DNA of 64,000 bases from Jiangella endophytica (GTDB lineage Bacteria; Actinomycetota; Actinomycetes; Jiangellales; Jiangellaceae), in NCBI RefSeq assembly GCF_003427025.1, contig NZ_QVAI01000011.1, positions 62,001-126,000 on the forward strand, given 5' to 3'. A program made the translations under genes and the position numbers. Shown piece after piece: positions 47,114-55,873 of the stretch (its first letter is position 1; every line of letters begins with the position of its first letter). The notes beneath the pieces are model-generated. The model was not told the origin of the DNA and ran no database searches. It was given only the letters and a program-made list of their open reading frames with translations.

Positions 47114-48619
47114 ATGGAGCACTCCGGCCACCACCACGAGCACACCGGCGCACCCGCCGCCCCGCCGTTCCCGGCCGATCCGGCCGGCCTGCCCGAGGCG
47201 ACCGCCCCGGCGACGCTCGAACCCGGCGACGGAGGCACGGTCGCGCTGACGGTCGCGCCGGTCGCGAAGCGGATCGGCGGCACCACCGTGCGCATGCTCG
47301 CCTACAACGGCTCCGTCCCCGGCCCGGCGTTGGTCGTGCGGCAAGGCACCGAGCTGACCGTCGACGTCACGAACCGCGGCGACCTGGACACCACGGTGCA
47401 CTGGCACGGCCTGCGGCTGGACAACAGCAGCGACGGCGTCCCGCACGACACCCAGGCGCCGATCGCCGTCGGCGGCGAGCACACGTACCGGCTGCGCTTC
47501 CCCGACCCCGGCCTGTACTGGTACCACCCGCATCTGCGCGAGGACTACACCCAGGAGCTCGGCCTCTACGGCACCATCCTGGTCCTCCCCGCCGACGACG
47601 ACTACTGGCCGCGGGCCCACCGCGACGTCGTCATGACGCTGGACGACCTGCTGATCGAGGACGGCCGCATCGCGCCGTTCAGCCCGGCCGAGACGACGCA
47701 CGCGGCGATGGGCCGGTTCGGCAACGTCTTCCTCACCGGCGGTGACCCGGCGCCGGAGCTGACGGCGGACGCCGGCGAGGTGGTGCGGTTCTGGCTGGTC
47801 GACACCGCCAACACGCGGGTGTTCAACGTCCGGATCCCGGGCGCGCGGCTGAAGCGGGTCGGCGGCGACTCCGGCCGCGTCGAGCACGACGAGTTCGTCG
47901 ACGAGGTGCTGATCGCGCCGTCAGAGCGGGCCGTCGTCGACGTGCTGTTCCCGGCGCCGGGCGAGTACGCGCTGGAGCACCACACCCCCGCCGGCACGCA
48001 CCGGCTGGCGACCGTGACCGTGGCCGTCACACCGGCCGCGCCCGCTCTCACGGAGGCGTTCGAGACGCTCGGCGGCGCGCCCGACCTCGCCGCCGAGCGC
48101 GCCGGGCTGGACGCCTGGCTCGCGGCCGCGCCGGACGAGGTCATCTCGCTGGTCGCCGAGATGACCATGGACCACGGCGACCACCATCACGGGCACCACG
48201 AGCACCACGGCCACGCGACCGCCGACGGCATCGAGTGGGAGGACGAGATGGCGGAGATGAACCGCGTCTCGACCCCCGCCACGATCCGGTGGCGCTTCGT
48301 CGACCCGGCGACCGGCGACGAGCCGGACTGGCGCTTCAGCGTCGGCCAGCGGGTGAAGATCCGGCTGGTCAACGAGCTGGAGTCGGACCACCCGATGCAC
48401 CACCCGTTCCATCTGCACGGCGCCGGCCGGTTCCTCGTCCTCGCGCGCGACGGCGCCGCCGAGCCGAACCTGGTGTGGAAGGACACCGTGCTCATCCGCA
48501 CCGGCGAGACCGTCGACATCCTGTTCGACGTCACCAACCCGGGCCGCTGGATGGCGCACTGCCACATCGCCGAGCACCTCGAGAGCGGCATGATGTTCGG
48601 CTTCACCGTCACCGCCTGA
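47114..48619 (+). CDS. Multicopper oxidase
   Basis: A 501-residue copper oxidase of the three-domain type. Copper ligands are visible as TVHWHG, WYHPH, HPFHLHG and AHCHIAEH, giving the type 1, 2 and 3 sites. The N-terminus MEHSGHHHEHTG and a linker DHGDHHHGHHEHHGH near residues 355-369 are His-rich and may bind extra copper. No Sec or Tat signal is seen from the ATG at 47114, so it may be cytoplasmic or the true N-terminus may differ (upstream in-frame ATG at 47063). It probably oxidises Cu(I) or phenols. Confidence 0.93.
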   Translation: MEHSGHHHEHTGAPAAPPFPADPAGLPEATAPATLEPGDGGTVALTVAPVAKRIGGTTVRMLAYNGSVPGPALVVRQGTELTVDVTNRGDLDTTVHWHGLRLDNSSDGVPHDTQAPIAVGGEHTYRLRFPDPGLYWYHPHLREDYTQELGLYGTILVLPADDDYWPRAHRDVVMTLDDLLIEDGRIAPFSPAETTHAAMGRFGNVFLTGGDPAPELTADAGEVVRFWLVDTANTRVFNVRIPGARLKRVGGDSGRVEHDEFVDEVLIAPSERAVVDVLFPAPGEYALEHHTPAGTHRLATVTVAVTPAAPALTEAFETLGGAPDLAAERAGLDAWLAAAPDEVISLVAEMTMDHGDHHHGHHEHHGHATADGIEWEDEMAEMNRVSTPATIRWRFVDPATGDEPDWRFSVGQRVKIRLVNELESDHPMHHPFHLHGAGRFLVLARDGAAEPNLVWKDTVLIRTGETVDILFDVTNPGRWMAHCHIAEHLESGMMFGFTVTA

Positions 48620-48649
48620 GCCCGCCGGCACCGCGATCGCGGCGGGTCG

Positions 48650-49558
48650 CTAGCGCGGCACCGTGAAGGCGTCGACCAGATCGCCGGACTGGTCGATCGC
48701 CCGGCCGACCAGGCGGTCGGCGTAGACCAGCAGGTCGACGTAGTGCAGCGTGGAGCTGCTGACGGCGGTGAAGTCCGCCTGGCCGGTGGGCCGCAGCTTC
48801 GCGCCCGCGCCGGACACCACGTAGACCACGCCGTCGAGCACCTTCGACCGCTGGTAGTCGTGGTCGTGCCCGGCCAGCACCAGCGGCACGTCGTACTCCT
48901 CGAACAACGGCACCCAGCGGGCCTGGACCTGCGGGTCGGAGCCGTGCTGGCCGGCCGAGTAGGGCGGCTTGTGCAGTGCGACGACGGTCCAGGTGCCGGC
49001 CGGCTGCCGTGCGGCCAGCCGCTCCTCCAGCCACGCTGTCTGCGCCGCGTCGCCGGTGCGCTCGGTGTCCAGCACGATCACCCGCACCGGGCCGACGCGC
49101 TGCTCGTACCAGGTGTCGTCGCGGCCGAGCGCGGCCATGATGCGGTCCTGCTCACCGCTCCCGTAGTCGTGGTTGCCGAGCACCGGCAGCAACGGCACCC
49201 CATTGTCCAGCAACGGCGCGAACGGCTCCGTGACCGCGTCGTCGACCCGCTCGGCGTCTCCGTCCTCGTAGACGAGGTCGCCGAGCAGCAGCACCGCGTC
49301 GTACGTGCCGCCACCGTCGCCGGACCGGCCGGCCATCTCGGCGACGGTGGCTCGCTCGGCCGCGTCTGCCGTCCCGGTGTCGCCGGCGACGGCGATCCGC
49401 GCGAGCGGGTCGTCGGTCACCGGCGGCGCCGGCTCCCCCGCGACGGCGGCCGGCGCCGGATCGTCGGGCGGACCCAGCGCCAGGCGCGCCCCGGCCACAC
49501 CCGCCGCCACGATCAGCGTCGCGGCGACGGCGTAGCTCAGCAGCCTGCGGCCGTTCAG
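48650..49558 (-). CDS. Secreted/membrane-anchored metallophosphoesterase
   Basis: A protein of about 302 residues: an N-terminal helix (LLSYAVAATLIVAAGVAGARLAL) anchors or exports a calcineurin-like phosphoesterase domain. The metal ligands are in AVAGDTG, LLLGDLVYEDGD, VLGNHDYGSGE, VALHKPPYSAGQHG and LAGHDHDYQRSK, all five motifs in order (purple acid phosphatase-like). No ATG, GTG or TTG exists ahead of the helix. The best start is a CTG overlapping the HxlR stop (CTGA, 49555-49558), with GGAGG ten bases upstream. The function is secure, the start less so. Confidence 0.83.
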   Translation of the reverse strand: MNGRRLLSYAVAATLIVAAGVAGARLALGPPDDPAPAAVAGEPAPPVTDDPLARIAVAGDTGTADAAERATVAEMAGRSGDGGGTYDAVLLLGDLVYEDGDAERVDDAVTEPFAPLLDNGVPLLPVLGNHDYGSGEQDRIMAALGRDDTWYEQRVGPVRVIVLDTERTGDAAQTAWLEERLAARQPAGTWTVVALHKPPYSAGQHGSDPQVQARWVPLFEEYDVPLVLAGHDHDYQRSKVLDGVVYVVSGAGAKLRPTGQADFTAVSSSTLHYVDLLVYADRLVGRAIDQSGDLVDAFTVPR

Positions 49559-50052
49559 GTGGACGTCGCCTCCGCCCGCGCGACGGCGTCGGCGAACCGC
49601 TCGGCGACCGTCGGGCCGTCCGAGGGCGGCCGCGGGGCGCCCAGGTGGACCGCACGCAGCTCGTCCATGAACTCCCGCCACAGCGCCGGTCCGCCGTCGC
49701 GCAGCAGCTCCGCGCGCACCCGCAGCCGCAAGGTCGTCTCGCGGTGCCGCACGCCCCACGCGCCCAGCTCGGCCATGATGGGAACCAGGTCGATGGCCGC
49801 CTCGGTGAGGCTGTAGGCGGCCCGCTGCCCCTGGCGTGCGTCGTCGCGGGTGAGCAGCCCGGCCTCGACCAGCCGCTTGAGCCGGTCGGCCAGGATGTTC
49901 GACGCGATGCCCTCCTCGGAGCCGGTCAGCAGCTCGCGGAAGTACCGCCGGTTGCCGAACATCACGTCGCGCAGCACCAGCAGCGTCCACCGGTCGCCGA
50001 ACGCCTCGACGGTCAGGTTGATCGGGCACCCGGACCGGGCCGGCTCACGCAT
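49555..50052 (-). CDS. HxlR family transcriptional regulator
   Basis: A 165-residue regulator. The N-terminal Cys-containing SGCPINLTVEAFGDRWTLLVLRDVMFGNRRYFRELL and EEGIASNILADRLKRLVEAGLL are the HxlR winged-helix signature; GVRHRET is also typical. The C-terminal extension of ~60 residues has no known domain. Start ATG 50052 has GGAGGAG upstream. It diverges from the sugar ABC/acyl-CoA operon and overlaps the phosphoesterase gene downstream. Its targets are unknown; C12 may sense redox or electrophiles. Confidence 0.9.
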   Translation of the reverse strand: MREPARSGCPINLTVEAFGDRWTLLVLRDVMFGNRRYFRELLTGSEEGIASNILADRLKRLVEAGLLTRDDARQGQRAAYSLTEAAIDLVPIMAELGAWGVRHRETTLRLRVRAELLRDGGPALWREFMDELRAVHLGAPRPPSDGPTVAERFADAVARAEATST

Positions 50053-50163
50053 ACGTCTCCTCCCGGCAAGTGGTTGCACTTTACTATCACCACCCACGGG
50101 CCCGGCGGCAGCCCCGTCGGGAAAGCGCTCGCCGCTCCGACCTGGGTATGTCGTGACGAGGTG

Positions 50164-50193
50164 TTGACAGCGACGGAAACCGGTGTCCATCAT
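50164..50193 (+). promoter_or_regulatory. Promoter of the ABC/acyl-CoA operon
   Basis: A perfect -35 TTGACA (50164-50169) and a fair -10 CATCAT (50188-50193) are 18 bases apart. The first LacI-type operator fills the space between them and the second lies just downstream, so the promoter is placed for tight repression. The distance to the first ATG (50258) leaves a ~57-base leader. Confidence 0.6.
50175..50188 (+). promoter_or_regulatory. LacI-type operator 1
   Basis: GGAAACCGGTGTCC is a near-palindrome around ACCGGT, the central CG typical of LacI/GalR operators. It sits between the -35 and -10 elements and shares its plan with operator 2, 25 bases farther. The regulator is probably the LacI protein encoded at the end of the operon. 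Confidence 0.65.
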
Positions 50194-50199
50194 GGCGTC

Positions 50200-50213
50200 G
50201 GATACCGGTTTCC
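50200..50213 (+). promoter_or_regulatory. LacI-type operator 2
   Basis: GGATACCGGTTTCC is the second copy, symmetric around ACCGGT except for one outer pair, placed just after the -10. The two operators together fit cooperative repression of the downstream operon. They are identical at 11 of 14 positions when one is read on the opposite strand or allowing the variable A/T positions. Confidence 0.65.
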
Positions 50214-50257
50214 ATCCGTCCGTACCCACACCGCACGATGTCGCCAAAGGAGGCCAC

Positions 50258-51628
50258 ATGCGCGCGAAGGGCCGATGCACCACCCTGGCCGTCGCTGCCA
50301 CCGCCGCGTCGCTGGCGCTGGCGCTGGCCGGCTGCGGCGGTGACTCGACCACCGGCGACGGCCAGGTCGAGATCACCGTCTGGCACACCGAGTCGACGCC
50401 GACGACCGTCGCCGCGATGGACGAGATCATCGCCGAGTACGAGGCCGCCAACCCGGGCGTGACGGTCGATCAGGAGTCGGTCGGCTGGGGCGATCTGCAG
50501 GTGAAGTTCCAGGCGGCGCTGGCCGCCGGCGACCTGCCGGAGATCACCCAGGTCGAGCCGATGTTCGTCCGCACGCTCTACTCGCAGGACCTGCTCGTGC
50601 CACTGGACGACGTGGTCGACTCGCTCGGCGACGACTACCTGCCGCAGCTGCGCGACATGTTCGCGCTGCCCGACGGCCACGACTACGGGGTGGTGCACGC
50701 GTGGGGCACCGACTCCGTCGTCTACCGCGCCGACCTGTACGCGAACGCGCCCGGCGCCGGCACCCCGGAGGACCTGGAGACCTGGGACGACTCCGTCGAA
50801 CAGTGGCGGGCGGTGTCCGAGGCGAACGACGACGCCTACGGGCTGATGCTGGCCGGCGACGCGGCGCACAACGTCAACGAGGAGGTGTACCTCTGGCTCG
50901 GCTCCAACGGCGGGCGCCTGTTCGACGAGAACGGGCACGTCACCATCGACACGCAGGAGATGCGTGAGGTGCTGGAGTACTGGGTCGAGCTGCGTGACAG
51001 CGGCGCGCTGTCGCCGGCGTGGTCGTCGCAGACGTACGCGGACAGCCTCAGCTCGCTGGCGCTGGGCGAGGCCGCGACGATCTTCTCCTTCGGCCGCGCG
51101 ACGTACACGTTCGAGGACCAGGCGCCGGACCTCGTGCCGGGTGAGGACATCAAGGTCGCGCCGAACCGGCCGGTCGGCCCGTCCGGCGACGACTGGATCA
51201 CCCAGCTCGACGCCGAGCCATGGGTCGTGTTCAAGGACTCCCCCGATGCCGAGGCGGCCGCGGACTTCCTCGAGTTCTTCTTCGAGAAGCAGAACTACCT
51301 GCGCTGGATCGGCTCCGTCCCCACCCAGCTGCTGCCGGTGCGCGCGTCGACGTTCGACGACCCCGACTACCAGGCACTGCCGGAGGTGCGGGACTGGGGA
51401 TTCTGGATCGACCAGCAGCGCCAGATGCTCGAGTCCGGCCAGGCGTACCCGCTGATGGTCACCCAGTGGTCCGACCTGGAACTGCCCTACCTGAGCGACC
51501 TCTACGGCTCGGAGATCCTCGTCGACATGGTCATGGACGTCGTCGAGAACGGCAAGGACATCGACGAGGCGCTGTCCGACGCCCAGGCCCGGGCCGACGA
51601 GCTGCTCTCCCCGCTCTACGCCGACTGA
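50258..51628 (+). CDS. Sugar-type ABC transporter substrate-binding lipoprotein
   Basis: A 456-residue extracellular solute-binding protein of family 1. It has a signal peptide and lipobox LALAGC (Cys near 27), EITVWHTESTPTTVAAMDEIIAEYEAANPGVTV at the start of the mature part, and alternating ligand-binding strands such as EITQVEPMF and YGLMLAGDAAHNVNEEVYLWL. The start ATG is preceded by AAAGGAGG. It is the first gene of the operon with two permeases, but no ATPase gene, so a shared MsiK-type ATPase elsewhere is likely. The ligand is unknown and need not be a sugar. Confidence 0.93.
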   Translation: MRAKGRCTTLAVAATAASLALALAGCGGDSTTGDGQVEITVWHTESTPTTVAAMDEIIAEYEAANPGVTVDQESVGWGDLQVKFQAALAAGDLPEITQVEPMFVRTLYSQDLLVPLDDVVDSLGDDYLPQLRDMFALPDGHDYGVVHAWGTDSVVYRADLYANAPGAGTPEDLETWDDSVEQWRAVSEANDDAYGLMLAGDAAHNVNEEVYLWLGSNGGRLFDENGHVTIDTQEMREVLEYWVELRDSGALSPAWSSQTYADSLSSLALGEAATIFSFGRATYTFEDQAPDLVPGEDIKVAPNRPVGPSGDDWITQLDAEPWVVFKDSPDAEAAADFLEFFFEKQNYLRWIGSVPTQLLPVRASTFDDPDYQALPEVRDWGFWIDQQRQMLESGQAYPLMVTQWSDLELPYLSDLYGSEILVDMVMDVVENGKDIDEALSDAQARADELLSPLYAD

Positions 51629-51659
51629 CGACCCGACTGACCGCGCGAAGGGAACGACG

Positions 51660-52610
51660 ATGTCTCTGACGCGAACGACGACGACCGGGCCGCCCCGCAC
51701 CGGTGGCGCCGGCCGGACCGCGACCCCTCGGCGAGGCCGCCGAATGCCCGGCTGGTTCTGGGGCGCGCTGCTGCTCAGCCCGGCGTTCCTCCTGGTGGCC
51801 GGCGTCATCGCGGCGCCGATCGCCTACCTGGTGCGACTCAGCTTCACCGACGCTCACGCCTACCTGCCGAGGTTCGGCTCGGTCGGGTTCGACAACTACG
51901 CCGCGCTGCTGCGCGCGCCGCATTTCTGGGACAGCGTCCGCACGACGGTCTGGTACGCGGGCCTGACGGTGGGCCTGCAGCTGGTGCTCGGCGTGCTGAT
52001 CGCGCTGCTGCTGCACCAGCGGTTCCGCGGCCGCGGCGTCGTCCGGCTGGTCGCGCTGGCGCCGTACATGGTGCCGTCGATCGTGGTGGCCCTGGTGTGG
52101 CGCTGGCTGCTCGACCCCACCACCGGCGCCTACTCGTGGTTCATCGACAAGGTGTGGCCGGGCTCGGAGCCGCCGAACCTGCTCAGCCCCAACCTGATCT
52201 TCTGGTCGCTGATCGCGGTGTCGGTGTGGATGTTCACCCCGTTCATCGTCATCAGCGTGCTGGCCCGGCTGCAGACCATCGACCCGTCGGTGGTCGAGGC
52301 GGCGACGGTCGACGGCGCGGGCGCGTGGCGGCGGTTCTGGCACATCGTGCTGCCCGAGCTGAAGCCGGTGCTCTACACGCTCATCCTGCTGCGCTTCATG
52401 TTCATGTTCACCAAGTTCGACGTGGTGTACCTGTTCGCCGGGACGGGCACCGAGGTGCGCACCCTGCCCGTGCTGACCTTCCAGCGGATCTTCGGCGAGG
52501 CCCGGCTGGGCTCCGGCGCCGCCGTCGCGATGATCCTGTTCGTCCTGCTGATGATCTTCACGACGGTCTACCTGCGCACTCTCTACCGCGAGCGGGAGGA
52601 GACGGCATGA
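51660..52610 (+). CDS. ABC transporter permease (MalF/UgpA type)
   Basis: A 316-residue permease with six helices, the first being WGALLLSPAFLLVAGVIAAPIAYLV. The EAA loop is VVEAATVDGAGAWRRFWHIVLPELKP, which contacts the ATPase. A Thr/Arg-rich N-terminal tail of ~30 residues is cytoplasmic. It is coupled to the second permease by ATGA at 52607-52610, and the pair forms the membrane channel for the binding protein encoded upstream. Confidence 0.94.
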   Translation: MSLTRTTTTGPPRTGGAGRTATPRRGRRMPGWFWGALLLSPAFLLVAGVIAAPIAYLVRLSFTDAHAYLPRFGSVGFDNYAALLRAPHFWDSVRTTVWYAGLTVGLQLVLGVLIALLLHQRFRGRGVVRLVALAPYMVPSIVVALVWRWLLDPTTGAYSWFIDKVWPGSEPPNLLSPNLIFWSLIAVSVWMFTPFIVISVLARLQTIDPSVVEAATVDGAGAWRRFWHIVLPELKPVLYTLILLRFMFMFTKFDVVYLFAGTGTEVRTLPVLTFQRIFGEARLGSGAAVAMILFVLLMIFTTVYLRTLYREREETA

Positions 52611-53446
52611 CCACCGCACTGCACCGGCTGTCGAGGGTCCGCTGGTACCTGGTGATCGGCGTCGTCCTGCTGGTCGCGATCAACGGGTTCCCGTTCTACT
52701 GGATGGCGCTGACCTCGGTGAAGCCGGGGACCGAGCTGTTCTCCTACCCGCCGGCGTTCTTCACGACGGCGCCGGACTTCGGCGGCTTCCAGCGGCTGTT
52801 CGAGACCACGAACTTCCTCACCTACGCCAAGAACAGCCTGATCATCGCGACCGGCGCGACGGCGCTGTCGGTGGTGGTGTCGGCGCTGGCGGCGTACGGG
52901 CTGACGCGGTTCCCGTTCCCGGGCAGCCGCGCGTTCAGCACGGCGATCCTCTACGCGTACACGTTCGCGCCGATCGTCATCGTCGTGCCGCTGTACGGGA
53001 TGTTCCGCGAGGCCGGGCTGATCAACAGCCACCTCGGCATGATCCTCGCGTACGCCTCGTTCGGCGTGCCGTTCAGCCTGTGGCTGCTGCAGCCGTTCTT
53101 CCGGGCGATCCCGGCCGAGCTGGAGGAGGCCGCGTTCGTCGACGGCGCCAACCGGGTGAAGAGCGCGTGGTACGTCGTGTTCCCGCAGGCCGCGCCGGGG
53201 CTGATCGCCGTCTCGGTGTTCACCTTCCTGCTGGCCTGGGAGGACTACCTCTTCGCCCGGGTGCTGATCACCCAGGACGACCTGAAGACGCTGCCGATCG
53301 CGCTGCACGACCTCTACAACGCCAGTCTGCAGGACTGGCCGCTGCTGATGGCCGCCGCCGTCCTCATCAACCTGCCCGTGCTCATCGCGTTCCTGTTCGT
53401 CCAGAAGTACCTGGTCGCGGGCTGGGGCGCGGGAGCGATCAAGTAG
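52607..53446 (+). CDS. ABC transporter permease (MalG/UgpE type)
   Basis: A 279-residue permease of the carbohydrate-uptake-1 class with six helices and EAA loop ELEEAAFVDGANRVKSAWYVVFPQAAPGL. FYWMALTSVKPGTELFSYPPAFF after the first helix is a family hallmark. It pairs with the MalF-type protein. It is followed, 26 bases after its stop, by the enoyl-CoA hydratase gene, so import and catabolic genes share one transcript. Confidence 0.94.
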   Translation: MTTALHRLSRVRWYLVIGVVLLVAINGFPFYWMALTSVKPGTELFSYPPAFFTTAPDFGGFQRLFETTNFLTYAKNSLIIATGATALSVVVSALAAYGLTRFPFPGSRAFSTAILYAYTFAPIVIVVPLYGMFREAGLINSHLGMILAYASFGVPFSLWLLQPFFRAIPAELEEAAFVDGANRVKSAWYVVFPQAAPGLIAVSVFTFLLAWEDYLFARVLITQDDLKTLPIALHDLYNASLQDWPLLMAAAVLINLPVLIAFLFVQKYLVAGWGAGAIK

Positions 53447-53472
53447 CCCGGCCCGCCGCAGAGAGGGGACGC

Positions 53473-54246
53473 ATGTACGTCGGTTACGAGGTCCGCGAAG
53501 GGACCGCCTGGATCCGGATCGAGCGCCCGGAGAAACTGAACGCGCTCGACCTGTCCGGCTGGCACCACATCACCGAGCACCTGGCGCGGGCGGCCGACGA
53601 GGCGCCCGGCCCGGTGGTGCTGACCGGGACGGGGCGGGCGTTCTGCGCCGGCGACGACATCGCCACGTTCCAGGAGCACGCCACCCCCGAGCAGGGCATG
53701 GACTTCTTCATCGGCGGGCTCTACCGCACCATCGAGGCGATCGCCACGCACCCGTACCCGGTGGTCGCCGCGGTCAACGGGCTCGCCTACGGCGGCGGCT
53801 GCGAACTCGTGCTGGTCAGCGACCTCGCCATCGCCTCCGCCGACGCGACGTTCAGCCTCCCGGAGGGACGCATCGGCGCCTGGCCGACGGTCGCCGTCGC
53901 CGTCGCGCCGCACGTCAGCGGCCGCAAGCTCGCCGGCGAACTGTCCTACGAGATGCCCGCGCTGGACGCCGCCGAGGCGCGCCGGTTCGGCATCGTCAAC
54001 CGGGTCGTCCCGCCGATGGGTCTGGAGGACGAGGTGCGGGCCACCGTCGCGCGGATCCGGGCGGCGTCGCCGCACGCGATCCGTCAGACCAAACGGTTCC
54101 TGACCGAGGAACTGGTGAGCGTCGGCCTGCCGAAGGTGCGCCGGGCGCTGACGGCGCTGGTCGAGGAGACGCTGCCCACGCACGACCTGCGGGAGGGCAC
54201 CGCCGCCTTCCTGGAGAAGCGCGCGCCGGTCTTCGACGGGAAGTGA
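53473..54246 (+). CDS. Enoyl-CoA hydratase/isomerase family protein
   Basis: A 257-residue crotonase-fold protein. The oxyanion-hole segments are FCAGDDIATF and VNGLAYGGGCELVLVSDLAIAS. The first catalytic Glu position is uncertain, as the segment has ELVLVSD, while EGRIGAWPTVAVA carries a Glu at the place of the second catalytic residue. It would hydrate or isomerise a 2-enoyl-CoA. It starts with the ATG after GAGAGGGGAC and overlaps the next gene by GTGA. The acyl chain is unknown. Confidence 0.9.
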   Translation: MYVGYEVREGTAWIRIERPEKLNALDLSGWHHITEHLARAADEAPGPVVLTGTGRAFCAGDDIATFQEHATPEQGMDFFIGGLYRTIEAIATHPYPVVAAVNGLAYGGGCELVLVSDLAIASADATFSLPEGRIGAWPTVAVAVAPHVSGRKLAGELSYEMPALDAAEARRFGIVNRVVPPMGLEDEVRATVARIRAASPHAIRQTKRFLTEELVSVGLPKVRRALTALVEETLPTHDLREGTAAFLEKRAPVFDGK

Positions 54247-55436
54247 GCACCATGCCGAATCTCCCCCTGGACGGCGTCCGCGTCCTGGACTTCGCCCACA
54301 TGATGCAGGGACCGTGGGCCGCCGAGATGCTCGCCGACCTCGGCGCCGACGTGATCAAGGTCGAGGTCGTGGGCACCGGCGAGCGCGGCCGGCAGTCCGG
54401 CACGACGTTCCTCAACGGGGTCAGCGCGCAGTTCCTCGCGATGAACCGGAACAAGCGCTCGCTTGCCGTCGACCTCAAGACGCCGGCCGGGCTGCACGTC
54501 GCCGAGGCGCTGATCGGCACCGCCGACGTGCTGATCCAGAACTTCCGGCCGGGCGTCATGGAGCGGCTCGGCCTCGGCTGGGAGCAGGCCCGGGACCTGA
54601 ACCCGTCGCTCGTCTACTGCACGGCCAGCGGGTACGGCGCCGACGTGCCGGACCCGCGTAAACCCGGCCAGGATCTGCTCGCCCAGGCCCGCACCGGCGC
54701 GCTCTGGCTCACCGGCACCGCCGGCGCCGCCCCCACTCCGGCCGGGCCGTTCGTCGCCGACGTCCACGCCGCGACGATGCTGGCGCTGGGCGCGACGGCG
54801 GCGCTGCTGGAGCGCGCACGCACCGGCCGCGGCCGCCTCGTCGAGGTCGACCTCGTCGGCGCGATGCTGCACCAGACCGTGCAGGAGGTGGTCTCGACGG
54901 TGAACTCCGGCGAGCCGCCGCGCCGCCCGTCCGTTCCCGGCAGCGCGTACCTCGAGGCGCCGTACGGCGTGCACGCGACGGCCGACGGGTTCGTCGCGAT
55001 CTCGCTGACGACGATGGAGGCGCTGGCCGCCGGGCTGGACGCGCCGGAGCTGCTCGAGCGGTTCCCGTCCAAGGAGGCCGCCACCACCGGGCGGGACGAG
55101 CTGAACGCGCTGGTCGGCCGGCTGGTCGCGACGCGGCCCGCCCGGGAGGTGCTCGACGCGCTCGACGCGGCGGGCGTGTGGTGCGCGCCGGTCAACGACC
55201 ACCGCGAGATGACCACCGACCCGTACGTGCGCTGGGACCGGCGCCGGCTCGAGGTGAAGCACCCGGTCGCGGGCACCGTCGAGCTGGTCGGCAACCCGAT
55301 CACGCTGGACGGCGAGCAGCTGCCGGCCAGGCGCCCCGCTCCCCTGCTCGGCGAGCACACCGCCGAGCTGCTGTCCGAGCTGGGCCTCGACACCGCCGCG
55401 CTACTGGCGGACGGCGTCGTGGAGGTGCCCCGATGA
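54243..55436 (+). CDS. CaiB/BaiF-family CoA transferase (type III)
   Basis: A 397-residue class III CoA transferase with GVRVLDFAHMMQGPWAAEMLADLGADVIKVE, RNKRSLAVDLKTPAG, NFRPGVMERLGLGWEQ and the conserved Asp in GPFVADVHAATMLALG that forms the acyl-enzyme/CoA intermediate. The start is the GTG overlapping the hydratase stop; an ATG three codons later is possible. It probably activates the imported acid by CoA transfer, the first committed step of the pathway. Confidence 0.93.
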   Translation: MSTMPNLPLDGVRVLDFAHMMQGPWAAEMLADLGADVIKVEVVGTGERGRQSGTTFLNGVSAQFLAMNRNKRSLAVDLKTPAGLHVAEALIGTADVLIQNFRPGVMERLGLGWEQARDLNPSLVYCTASGYGADVPDPRKPGQDLLAQARTGALWLTGTAGAAPTPAGPFVADVHAATMLALGATAALLERARTGRGRLVEVDLVGAMLHQTVQEVVSTVNSGEPPRRPSVPGSAYLEAPYGVHATADGFVAISLTTMEALAAGLDAPELLERFPSKEAATTGRDELNALVGRLVATRPAREVLDALDAAGVWCAPVNDHREMTTDPYVRWDRRRLEVKHPVAGTVELVGNPITLDGEQLPARRPAPLLGEHTAELLSELGLDTAALLADGVVEVPR

Positions 55437-55873
55437 CGGCCGGCGCTCCCTGGTTCCCGCCGGTCGGCGCGCGCAGCGTGTTCCGCAAGACCGTCACCGA
55501 GTCCGACGTCGGTCTGTTCGCCGGCATCACCGGCGACTTCGCGCCGCAGCACGTCGACGACGAGTACATGCGGTCCCGGCCGCAGGGTCGCCGCATCGCG
55601 CACGGGGTGCTGACGCTGGGGCTGACGTCGACCGCGGCGGCCCGGCTGTGCGAGGCGCACGGCGTGACGGCGGTGTCGTACGGCTACGACCGCGTCCGGT
55701 TCCTCCGCCCGGTCTACCTGGGCGAGACCGTCACGGTCGACTACGTGATCGAGCGGCTCGACCTCGCCGCCCGCAAGGCGTTCGCGGCGATGACGGCGAC
55801 CACGCAGGACGGCGAGCGCTGCCTCGTCGGGACGCACGTCCTCTACTGCTACCCGCCGGAAGGAGACGCGTGA
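55433..55873 (+). CDS. MaoC-like (R)-hydratase
   Basis: A 146-residue hot-dog-fold protein. The catalytic Asp/His pair of MaoC hydratases lies in TGDFAPQHVDDEYM, and RRIAHGVLTLGLTSTAAARL follows. It would hydrate an enoyl-CoA to an (R)-3-hydroxyacyl-CoA, or act on a methyl-branched or dicarboxylic CoA thioester. It overlaps both neighbours (ATGA with the CaiB gene, TGATG with the dehydrogenase gene). A second hydratase in one operon, beside the crotonase, suggests a branched pathway. Confidence 0.9.
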   Translation: MTAGAPWFPPVGARSVFRKTVTESDVGLFAGITGDFAPQHVDDEYMRSRPQGRRIAHGVLTLGLTSTAAARLCEAHGVTAVSYGYDRVRFLRPVYLGETVTVDYVIERLDLAARKAFAAMTATTQDGERCLVGTHVLYCYPPEGDA

